A stretch of 64,000 bases of DNA from Fuscovulum sp. GTDB lineage: Bacteria; Pseudomonadota; Alphaproteobacteria; Rhodobacterales; Rhodobacteraceae. The stretch spans positions 2,686,501-2,750,500 of the forward strand of contig CP136571.1 of assembly GCA_035192965.1 (NCBI GenBank). The letters run 5' to 3'. Shown here one piece after another: positions 52,189 through 59,704 of the stretch. How positions within the stretch are numbered: the first letter of the stretch is position 1; each line of letters opens with the position of its first letter. The translations under genes and the position numbers were made by a program. The notes beneath the pieces were generated by a model, which saw nothing but the letters and a program-made list of their open reading frames with translations, made no database searches and was not told the DNA's origin.

Positions 52189-52862
52189 GCCAGCGCCCCG
52201 ATCAATGTGGCGCTGTCGCTCACCGCGCCAAAGACACCGCCCTGCATGGTGACCATCTTCAACGCCGCCGCATGGTTGCCCGCATCCGTCGCCCCGCAGC
52301 AATCGGCCAACACAAGGCATTCAAAGCCCCGATCATTCGCCTCGCGCATGGTGGTGGACACGCAGACATCCGTGGTGATCCCGGTCAGGATCAGGTTGTC
52401 GATGCCCCGCGTCCGAAGGATCAGCTCAAGGTCGGTGGCGCAGAACGACCCCTTCCCCGGCTTGTCGATGATCGCCTCTCCCGGCAGGGGGTAAAGCTCG
52501 GGGATGATATCCCACCCCGGCTCCCCCCGGATCAGGATCTTGCCACACGGCCCCGGATCGCCGATCCCCGCCCCGATCTGCTGGCTGCGCCACCGCTTGT
52601 TGGGCGGCAGGTCGGCCAGATCGGGCCGATGCCCCTCACGCGTGTGGATGATGTGGTATCCCTTGGCCCGCATCGCCTCCAGCACCGCCTTGATCGGCGC
52701 AATCGGGGCCTGTGTCATCGACAGGTCATAGCCCATCATGTCCACATAACCGCCCTTGCCGCAGAAATCGGTCTGCATGTCGATGATGACCAGCGCGGTA
52801 TTCTCCGGCCGCAGATCGCCGTTCCACGGCCAGGCATAGGGATTGGCGTCTATCGTGGTCAT
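52185..52862 (-). CDS. biuH: Biuret amidohydrolase
   Basis: A 225-residue cysteine hydrolase. The triad is D28, K134 and C167, with Q207 in TMQGGVFG. Each of these lies eight positions below the published Rhizobium BiuH residues (D36, K142, C175, Q215), and the flanking blocks match too ([30 protein letters not shown]). The enzyme hydrolyses biuret to allophanate and ammonia. AtzF in the same operon takes allophanate on. The ATG at 52862 follows GAGGGGCAGG. It lies between a permease gene and the ATPase gene. Confidence 0.9.
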   Translation of the reverse strand: MTTIDANPYAWPWNGDLRPENTALVIIDMQTDFCGKGGYVDMMGYDLSMTQAPIAPIKAVLEAMRAKGYHIIHTREGHRPDLADLPPNKRWRSQQIGAGIGDPGPCGKILIRGEPGWDIIPELYPLPGEAIIDKPGKGSFCATDLELILRTRGIDNLILTGITTDVCVSTTMREANDRGFECLVLADCCGATDAGNHAAALKMVTMQGGVFGAVSDSATLIGALA

Positions 52863-52870
52863 CCTGCCCC

Positions 52871-53794
52871 TCATTTTGTGATGGAAAGCTCGCCCGGCGC
52901 ACCCGCCAGCGCACGGTTGGGCGAAGACGTGGCGATCAGCACGCCCAGCGTCAGAACGTATGGCGCGGCGTAGAACAGGTAATACCCCTCGGTCACCCCA
53001 ACCGATTGCAGCGCCGGGCCCAGCGCCCCCGCCCCGCCGAACAGAAGCGCCGCCCAGAAGCAGTTCATCGGCTGCCAGCGCGCAAAGATGACCAGCGCCA
53101 CCGCCATCAACCCTTGCCCGCTCGAAATCCCTTCATTCCAGCTGCCCGGATAGAACAGCGACAGATAGGCCCCGCCCACCCCCGCAAAGGCCCCGCCCAG
53201 CGCGGTCGCCATCGTCCGGATCACCGCAGGCCGCAGCCCCATCGCCCGCGCCGCATCGGTGCTGTCGCCCACCACCCGCAGGATCAGCCCCGGCTTGGTG
53301 GACCGCAGCCCCCAATGCAGCACCAGCGCCGCCGCGATGCCCACCAGAAACAGCACATTCACATTCAGCGCCGCCTGCACCTGCGGCACCTCCGACCACC
53401 AGCCGAACGGGATCGACGGCAGGTCAGGCGCCACCGGCTGGATGAAGGGCTTGCCGAAATAGAAGGCCAGCCCCGTTCCCAGCAGCATCATCGCAATCCC
53501 GATGGCGATGTCGTTCACCTTCGCCATCGAACAGATCAGCCCATGCACCAGCCCGAACACTGCGCCCGCCAGCGCCGCCAGCACCACCCCGGCCCACGGG
53601 TCACCCGTCACCACGGCGGTCGCATAGCCCGCCATCGCGCCAAAGACGAGCGTGCCTTCCAACCCCAGATTGATCCGCCCCGACCGTTCCGTCAGCATCT
53701 CGCCCAGCGATACGAACAGGATCGGCGTCGACACCCGGATCGCCCCGCCCAGCACGGCCAGGGGCACGGCCCAAAGGCCAAGGTCATACTCCAT
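52871..53794 (-). CDS. ABC transporter permease (BPD_transp_2 family)
   Basis: A 307-residue inner-membrane permease with about eight to ten helices and the family block [19 protein letters not shown] near residue 31. It resembles permeases of nucleoside and urea/amide uptake systems fed by BMP-type binding proteins. Its partner permease starts upstream, and the biuH gene follows after 8 bases. The ATG at 53794 starts directly before the first helix. Confidence 0.93.
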   Translation of the reverse strand: MEYDLGLWAVPLAVLGGAIRVSTPILFVSLGEMLTERSGRINLGLEGTLVFGAMAGYATAVVTGDPWAGVVLAALAGAVFGLVHGLICSMAKVNDIAIGIAMMLLGTGLAFYFGKPFIQPVAPDLPSIPFGWWSEVPQVQAALNVNVLFLVGIAAALVLHWGLRSTKPGLILRVVGDSTDAARAMGLRPAVIRTMATALGGAFAGVGGAYLSLFYPGSWNEGISSGQGLMAVALVIFARWQPMNCFWAALLFGGAGALGPALQSVGVTEGYYLFYAAPYVLTLGVLIATSSPNRALAGAPGELSITK

Positions 53795-53798
53795 CGCC

Positions 53799-54878
53799 CT
53801 ACCCCTTTGCCTTGAAGAACGCCAACCGCCCATAGGCCGCGTCCGACATCAGGATCGCCATGAACACGATCCCTTGCAGCACCTGCATCGTGGCATCGGG
53901 CAGGTCCATCCGCCGCTGGATTAGGCCCGATGACGCATCAAACCCTGCAAGCAGAATTGCCACCGGAAGGATCGCCATCCCGTTATGCCGCGCCAAAAAG
54001 GCGATCAGGATGCCCGTATAGCCATATCCCGCCGCCAGCGACGCATTGGCCGACCCATGCACCGCCGCCACCTCGAAAAACCCCGCCAACCCTGCACAGG
54101 CCCCGCCCAGCGCGGTAAACCCAAGGATCAGCCGCCCCACGGGCAGGCCCTGCACCTCTGCCGCGCGCACGTTCCCGCCCGCGATCCGCGCTGCAAAGCC
54201 CCACCGCGTCCGCTCCACCAAAACCCAGGCCACGACGCAGGCTATAGCCCCGAAAACAAGGCCCCAATGCACATCCATTGCGGGGATCATGCCCACCCGC
54301 AGCGCCTCATCCAGCGGCGCAGTCGATGGCTTGTTCAGGCTTTCTGGGTCGCGCAGCGGCCCTTCGACCAGATGGTTCATCAGCGCAATCGCGATATAGG
54401 CCAGCAGAAGGCTTGAAATCGTCTCGTTCACCCCCCGGTAATGGCGCAGCGCCCCGGCCATCCCGATCCAGACCGCGCCCACCGCCATCGCACTTGCCGC
54501 CATCAGCGGCAGCCCGATCACCGCAGGCACCCCCGCGAGCGGCAGGGCCACCGCCCCGGCGGCCAACCCGCCCAGAACGATGGCGCCCTCGCCCCCGATC
54601 ACCACAAGGCCCAGCCGTGCAGGCAAAGCCACGCACAGCGCCGCCAGCAACAGCGGCGCCGCCCGTGACAGCGTGTTCATCCAGGAAAAGGCCGAACCAA
54701 AGGCCCCCTGCCAGACATAGCCGAAAAACGCGATGGGCGACCGGCCCTGCGTCAGCAGGAAAAGCGCAAACACCGCCAGCCCCGCCAGAAGCGCCAGAAC
54801 CGGGATCACCACCGGTTCCGCACGGCGCAGGGCCGCCATGGCCCCGCCCCCTGTCACCTGCGCCTCGACCATCGCCAT
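53799..54878 (-). CDS. ABC transporter permease (BPD_transp_2 family)
   Basis: A 359-residue permease, the second of the pair. The family block ARLGLVVIGGEGAIVLGG is near residue 88, and the conserved ANASLAAGYGYTGILIAFLA is near the end. The downstream permease starts just after its stop, four bases away. It is 12 bases after the binding protein gene. Together they form the membrane part of a BMP-dependent importer. Confidence 0.93.
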   Translation of the reverse strand: MAMVEAQVTGGGAMAALRRAEPVVIPVLALLAGLAVFALFLLTQGRSPIAFFGYVWQGAFGSAFSWMNTLSRAAPLLLAALCVALPARLGLVVIGGEGAIVLGGLAAGAVALPLAGVPAVIGLPLMAASAMAVGAVWIGMAGALRHYRGVNETISSLLLAYIAIALMNHLVEGPLRDPESLNKPSTAPLDEALRVGMIPAMDVHWGLVFGAIACVVAWVLVERTRWGFAARIAGGNVRAAEVQGLPVGRLILGFTALGGACAGLAGFFEVAAVHGSANASLAAGYGYTGILIAFLARHNGMAILPVAILLAGFDASSGLIQRRMDLPDATMQVLQGIVFMAILMSDAAYGRLAFFKAKG

Positions 54879-54890
54879 CGCCCCGGCCCC

Positions 54891-56048
54891 TTACGACGTC
54901 GACCCGATCACACCCTCGACAAGGTATCCCATGCCCTCCAGCACCGGATCCGTCTCAAGGAAGGCCTCGCCATCGGCCGCCACCACATTGCCCTGATTGT
55001 CCTTCAGCGGCCCTTTGATCACGCTGAACCCGCCCTTCTCGATCTCGGCCTTCACCGCCTCGAACTGCGCGCGTCCCGCCTCCGGTACGGCCGGACCCAG
55101 CGGCGACATCTTGATGAATCCATCTGCCAGACCACCGCGCACGAAATTCGGGATCGCCTCACCCGCCAGCGTGGCCGTCACCATATCCGTATAGACCTTG
55201 GCCCAGTTCCATTCCGCCCCGGTCAAATACTTCTCGGGTGCCAGCGACGACTGATCCGCGTGATAGCCGCAAACGAACGCCCCACGCCCCGCCGCCGTCT
55301 CCACCACAACCTTCGGCCCGTCCACATGGCAGGTGATGACGTCGCAACCCGCATCCACCAGCGCGTTCGTGGCCTCGGCCTCTTTCACTGCCAGCGACCA
55401 TTCACCGGTAAAGATCACCTGACAGGTGATCGACGGATCCACCGACCGCGCCCCCAGCAGGAAGGAGTTGATGTTCAACAGCACCTGCGGAATGGGCTTG
55501 GCCGCGACAAAGCCGATCTTCTTTGAAACCGACGCATGCCCCGCCGCGATCCCGTTCAGATACTGCCCCATCCCGATATAGCCGAAATAGCTGCCCGCAT
55601 TGGCCGGATGCTTGTCGGCCGACCACAGGCCGCCGCAATGCTGGAACCGCACATCCGGGTTATTCGGCGCCAGCGTCAGGATATGGGGGTCGAAATAGCC
55701 GAAAGACGTGGGAAACAGCAGCGTCGCGCCGTCCAGATTGATCATGGATTCCATCGACTTCTGCACGTCCTGTGTCTCGGGGACATTCTCCTCCTCGACC
55801 ACAGTCACGCCTTCCATCGCCTTCACCGCCGCAGCGCCGATGGCATGCGACTGGTTATAGCCGAAATCATCCCGCGGGCCGACATAGATGAACCCCACAG
55901 TCAGCCCTGATTGCGCCCGCGCCGCCCCCGGCAGCGCCATGGACAGGGCGGCCATCCCGCCCAGCGCAGCAGTGCCGCGCAACAGATCGCGCCGCGACAG
56001 CAGCGCAGGTGTGGCAAGGTGACGGGAGGTCAGGCGGAAATCGGTCAT
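54891..56048 (-). CDS. BMP-family substrate-binding protein with Tat signal
   Basis: A 385-residue periplasmic binding protein. The N-terminus has a twin-arginine motif (SRRDLLRG, RR at residues 19-20), a hydrophobic stretch and a cleavage site after AARA near 45. The mature part starts LTVGFIYVGPRDDFGYN, the mark of the BMP (PnrA-like) family. Members bind purine nucleosides, autoinducers or other small molecules. Here the operon suggests biuret or related carbamoyl compounds. ATG at 56048 with GGAGAG five bases upstream. It is first in the transcript and divergent from a LysR regulator. Confidence 0.93.
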   Translation of the reverse strand: MTDFRLTSRHLATPALLSRRDLLRGTAALGGMAALSMALPGAARAQSGLTVGFIYVGPRDDFGYNQSHAIGAAAVKAMEGVTVVEEENVPETQDVQKSMESMINLDGATLLFPTSFGYFDPHILTLAPNNPDVRFQHCGGLWSADKHPANAGSYFGYIGMGQYLNGIAAGHASVSKKIGFVAAKPIPQVLLNINSFLLGARSVDPSITCQVIFTGEWSLAVKEAEATNALVDAGCDVITCHVDGPKVVVETAAGRGAFVCGYHADQSSLAPEKYLTGAEWNWAKVYTDMVTATLAGEAIPNFVRGGLADGFIKMSPLGPAVPEAGRAQFEAVKAEIEKGGFSVIKGPLKDNQGNVVAADGEAFLETDPVLEGMGYLVEGVIGSTS

Positions 56049-56125
56049 TCGCACTCTCCATGTTGGGGTTCGGGGGCGTGCTGTCCCGGCTGTTTCCCAC
56101 CGCGACTCGCCCTATCCATTGTTTC

Positions 56126-56149
56126 TGCAATGCAGAATGCGGAATTGCA
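56126..56149. promoter_or_regulatory. Inverted repeat in the divergent promoter (candidate LysR site)
   Basis: TGCAAT-N12-ATTGCA lies 78-101 bases before the binding-protein start and 56-79 bases before the LysR gene. The spacing and location suit a LysR-type recognition site. Two smaller repeats are next to it, TAAGT-N4-ACTTA and CTT-N9-AAG, nearer the LysR gene. Confidence 0.5.
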
Positions 56150-56204
56150 CCGATGCCGTCTTGTGCTAAGTTTGCACTTAACCGCTGCAAGAAATGCATC
56201 ACTC

Positions 56205-57110
56205 ATGCGCAACCTCACGCCCCATCAATTCATCGACGTGATCGCCCGCGCGGGCTCCATCCGAAAGGCGGCCGAGGCGCTGGCCATCACCTCCACAGCC
56301 CTCAACCGCCGCGTGCTGGCGCTGGAAGAGGAGCTGGGCGTTCCCATCTTCGAACGCCTACCGCGCGGCGTGCGCCTCTCCACGGCGGGAGAGCTTCTCG
56401 TCACCCACCTGCGCCATCAGGCTTCGGATTTCGAACGCCTGCGCAGCCAGCTAGCCGATCTCGCCGGCGCCCGGCGCGGCCATGTCTCCATCGCCTGTTC
56501 ACAGGCGCTGCTGCCCTTCTTCCTGCCCGAACAGATCGGCCGCTACCGGCGCGATCATCCCGGCGTCACCTTCGCCGTCCACCTGCGCGACCGCGCCGCC
56601 GCCGAGGCGGCGCTCGTCGCCCATGACGCCGACCTCGCACTCATCTTTGAACCCATCCGTCTGTCCGAGGTGCAGATCCTCGCCTCCGTCCGCCAGCAGA
56701 TCCACGCCGTGATGGCCGCCGATCACCCGCTTGCCACGCGCGACACTGTCCGCCTGCGCGACTGCGCAGCCTTTCCGGTGGGGCTGCCGACCGCGCAATA
56801 CGGCGTGCGTGCGCTGATCGACCTCGCCCTCGTGCGCTTTTCCATCCGCCTGCGCGCGATGCTGGAATCCGACAATTTCGATTTCCTGCGCCGCTACCCC
56901 GCGCAGGAACAGCTCATCTCCTTCCAGATCCCCATCGGCCTGCCCGATGACGCCTCCGCCGAAGGCGTCACCTCCCGCCCCGTCGATACCCGCGACATTC
57001 CCGAAGGCCGCCTCTATCTGTGCCAACTCCGAGGCCGGACCCTCCCCGTCGCCGCCGCCAAATTCGCGGCCCAGGTCGAAGGCTCCCTGCAACAGCGCTA
57101 CGAAGGGTGA
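56205..57110 (+). CDS. LysR-family regulator of the biuret operon
   Basis: A 301-residue regulator. The N-terminal winged helix (residues 4-63, SIRKAAEALAITSTALNRRVLALEEELG) is typical, and the co-inducer domain follows from about 90. It is transcribed divergently from the ABC/biuH/atzF operon with 156 bases between, which suggests it controls that operon and itself. The likely inducer is a pathway intermediate such as biuret or allophanate, or nitrogen status, but this is inference. The ATG at 56205 begins MRNLTPHQFIDVI. Confidence 0.9.
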   Translation: MRNLTPHQFIDVIARAGSIRKAAEALAITSTALNRRVLALEEELGVPIFERLPRGVRLSTAGELLVTHLRHQASDFERLRSQLADLAGARRGHVSIACSQALLPFFLPEQIGRYRRDHPGVTFAVHLRDRAAAEAALVAHDADLALIFEPIRLSEVQILASVRQQIHAVMAADHPLATRDTVRLRDCAAFPVGLPTAQYGVRALIDLALVRFSIRLRAMLESDNFDFLRRYPAQEQLISFQIPIGLPDDASAEGVTSRPVDTRDIPEGRLYLCQLRGRTLPVAAAKFAAQVEGSLQQRYEG

Positions 57111-57141
57111 CGGCGCGCCTAAGCCCGCGCAAACACATCCC

Positions 57142-58014
57142 TTACCGATGCAACACCTCGGCCAGCAGGGGATTGGGAAACCGCCGCTCCTGCGTGACAG
57201 CAAAGAAGGTCTCGCTGATCCCGTCCAGCCGCGCCGCCTCGACCAGCGCGCCCGATTGCAACTCATCGCGCACCACGATCGGCGGGATGATCGCCAGCCC
57301 CGCATCCGCCCGCGCCAGCAGACGGATCATCGCCATGTCGTCCACCTCTGCGGCCAGAATCGGCGTCACCTCCAGCCGCGCCGCCAGCGCGTCAAAGGCC
57401 GCGCGCAACCCCGTCTCGCGCGTCGGCGCGATCAATGGCTGCGTGGCCAGCAACTCGCGCAGCCCCAAACGATCTGCCCCCAACCGCCCCGGCGTCCCGA
57501 TCAGGCTGACAGGTTGCTCATCAATCCGGTGAACCAACCACTGGCTCGCCGCATCCCGAGCCGGAGCAAGGTTCGTCAGCACCACATCCAGCGCCAACCC
57601 CTCCAACCCGCGCAGCAATTCATCCTGCGACCCCGACCGCAGCACCACTTCCACATCGCCCCGCCCGATCAGGGGCCGCAGGAACTGCATCTGGAAATTG
57701 CGCGACAGCGTGGCCAGCGCCCCCACCCGCAACGCCCGCCGCGCCCGCCCGGTTTCGCGCAAGGTCGCCGTCAGATCATCCACCGTGCGAAAGATCGCCT
57801 CGGCATGGTCCAGCGCGATCCGCCCCGCCTCGGTCAGCACCAACCCCCGCCCCCGCCGCTCAAACAAATCCTGCCCCAGCGACGCCTCCAGCGCGCGCAA
57901 CTGCGTCGACAGCGCCGATTGCGACAGGTTCAACCCCCGCGCCGCCCCGGTCAGCGTGCCATCCCCGGCAATCGCCCGGAACAGGCGCAAATGGTGCAGG
58001 TTCAATTGGCTCAT
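57142..58014 (-). CDS. LysR-family regulator divergent from dabBA
   Basis: A 290-residue LysR protein. The winged helix is at residues 5-64 (LHHLRLFRAIAGDGTLTGAARGLNLSQSALSTQL), and the sensor domain starts near 93. It is divergent from dabB across 99 A/T-rich bases, so it probably regulates the dab genes, perhaps in response to inorganic carbon, as CbbR/CmpR proteins do. It does not look like a close CbbR homologue. It converges with the previous LysR gene, separated by 31 bases. Confidence 0.9.
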   Translation of the reverse strand: MSQLNLHHLRLFRAIAGDGTLTGAARGLNLSQSALSTQLRALEASLGQDLFERRGRGLVLTEAGRIALDHAEAIFRTVDDLTATLRETGRARRALRVGALATLSRNFQMQFLRPLIGRGDVEVVLRSGSQDELLRGLEGLALDVVLTNLAPARDAASQWLVHRIDEQPVSLIGTPGRLGADRLGLRELLATQPLIAPTRETGLRAAFDALAARLEVTPILAAEVDDMAMIRLLARADAGLAIIPPIVVRDELQSGALVEAARLDGISETFFAVTQERRFPNPLLAEVLHR

Positions 58015-58113
58015 TGTTCTATCCTATCGAACGTTAAGCCATAATATATGTAATTTTATAAATATTTGGCAAGCGTTAGATCAGGCGCCATGATCCCTGA
58101 CCCGGAGCCTGCC
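58015..58113. promoter_or_regulatory. A/T-rich divergent promoter of dabBA and its LysR regulator
   Basis: The 99-base gap holds a strongly A/T-rich stretch at 58035-58070 (CATAATATATGTAATTTTATAAATATT), unlike its surroundings. It contains several TTA/TAA halves compatible with T-N11-A LysR sites and one -10-like TATAAT reading. The dabB ribosome binding site GGAG is at 58102-58105. Exact sites cannot be fixed from sequence alone. Confidence 0.5.
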
Positions 58114-59658
58114 ATGACATCCCTTCCCCTCACCTCTCTCGCCCCGCTCATCCTGCTTGCGGCCGTTCTGCCCTTCCTCGCCCGTCCCGGCCGCCGCCCC
58201 GGCCACCTGCCCGCACTGGCCGAGGCCGCAACCCTCGCCACCCTCGCCCTTTCCCTTGCCGGTCTGGCGCAGCTCTGGGCCGGCGGCGCGCAGGTCTTGG
58301 CCCTGGGCGATACCGCCCTCCTGCGGCTCGACGCCATCAGCGTCACCATGGCACTCCTTGTGTCCTTTGTCGGTTGGGTCGTGGTCCGCTACGCCCGCCG
58401 CTATCTGGATGGCGAGGCGCGCGAAGGCCGCTTCCACGGCCTCACGCTGGCCGCCATCTCCGCCGTCCTCGTGCTCGTCACCGCGGCCAGCCTGCCGGTT
58501 CTGGTGGCAAGCTTCATCGCCACCGGGCTGGTCCTGCGGCAACTTCTGCTCTTCTACCCCGACCGGGCCGAGGCGCAGCGCGCCGCCGCCAAATTCATCC
58601 GCGTCTGGGGCGCGGGTGACCTTGCCCTCATCCTCGCCTCACTTCTGCTGTGGAACAGCTTCGGCACGCTCAACATCGCCGCACTTACCCAGATGGGCAG
58701 CCTTCCCCCCGCCGCGCAGCTCGCCGCAGCCCTTCTTGTCCTTGCCGCTGCGCTGAAAACCGCCGCCTTCCCCCTCCACGGCTGGCTGACCGAGGTGATG
58801 GAGGCCCCCACCCCCGTCTCCGCCCTGCTCCACGCAGGTATCATCAACTCCGGCGGCGTGCTCCTGATCACCCTCGCCGGGCTGGTGCAGCACAGCCCCG
58901 GCGCCATGGCGGCGCTGGTGATTATCGGCGGCTTCACCGCGCTGTTTGGCGGCCTTGTCATGCTCACGCAAAGCGCGGTGAAAACGGCGCTGGCATGGTC
59001 CACCGTGGCGCAGATGGGCTTCATGCTGCTGCAATGTGGGCTTGGCCTCTGGGCGCTGGCGCTGCTGCACATCGTGGCGCATTCGCTCTACAAGGCACAT
59101 GCCTTCCTGTCCTCGGGCGGCGCGGTGCAGGCGGTGAACGCCATCCGCAAACCGGGGCCGGTCGCCGTGCCGGGACTGGCCGCTGTCGCACGCTCCTTCG
59201 CGCTGGCACTGGTGCTCTATGGGGTCGTGGCCACGGGCTTCACCCTGCTGGTCGGGGATAAATCACCGCAGGCTCTGGCGCTCGGGGCCATGCTGATCTT
59301 CGGCGTGTCCTACCTCATCGCGCAAGGTCTGGCCGATGCCGCCCCCGCCGCCCTGACGCAACGCACCATGGCGGCGTCTGTCGCCACGGCACTGGCCTAT
59401 TTTGGCTTTCAGGTCGTGGCGCAAACCATCTGGGGCGCGTCGCTGCCCGCCACCCCCGTCGCCGGGGCGCTGGAATGGGCGCTCATCGTGCTGGCGATCC
59501 TGACCTTCGGCCTCGTGGCCTTTGCGCAGGCGCTGTTCCCGCTCTGGGCGCATCACCCCGCCACCGCCGGGCTGCGGGTGCATCTGGCCAATGGCCTGTA
59601 CCTCAACGCCTTGCTGGATCGCCTGATCGGCGGCTTCCGCACGGCCCCCAAATCCTGA
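58114..59658 (+). CDS. dabB: DabB, proton-channel subunit of the DAB inorganic-carbon transporter
   Basis: A 514-residue membrane protein of the NADH dehydrogenase subunit L/MrpA antiporter type, about 13-14 helices. The family lysine/glutamate helices are visible (HGWLTEVMEAPTPVSALLHAG at about 229; TQSAVKTALAWSTVAQMG). When linked to a DUF2309 gene it forms the DAB complex, which uses proton flow to drive CO2 hydration. No other complex I gene is nearby. The ATG at 58114 has GGAG six bases upstream; an ATG eight codons earlier is less likely. Confidence 0.9.
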   Translation: MTSLPLTSLAPLILLAAVLPFLARPGRRPGHLPALAEAATLATLALSLAGLAQLWAGGAQVLALGDTALLRLDAISVTMALLVSFVGWVVVRYARRYLDGEAREGRFHGLTLAAISAVLVLVTAASLPVLVASFIATGLVLRQLLLFYPDRAEAQRAAAKFIRVWGAGDLALILASLLLWNSFGTLNIAALTQMGSLPPAAQLAAALLVLAAALKTAAFPLHGWLTEVMEAPTPVSALLHAGIINSGGVLLITLAGLVQHSPGAMAALVIIGGFTALFGGLVMLTQSAVKTALAWSTVAQMGFMLLQCGLGLWALALLHIVAHSLYKAHAFLSSGGAVQAVNAIRKPGPVAVPGLAAVARSFALALVLYGVVATGFTLLVGDKSPQALALGAMLIFGVSYLIAQGLADAAPAALTQRTMAASVATALAYFGFQVVAQTIWGASLPATPVAGALEWALIVLAILTFGLVAFAQALFPLWAHHPATAGLRVHLANGLYLNALLDRLIGGFRTAPKS

Positions 59659-59704
59659 TCCCCACATCTCTGCACCTCGGACACACCGATCAAGGAAACC
59701 CGAC

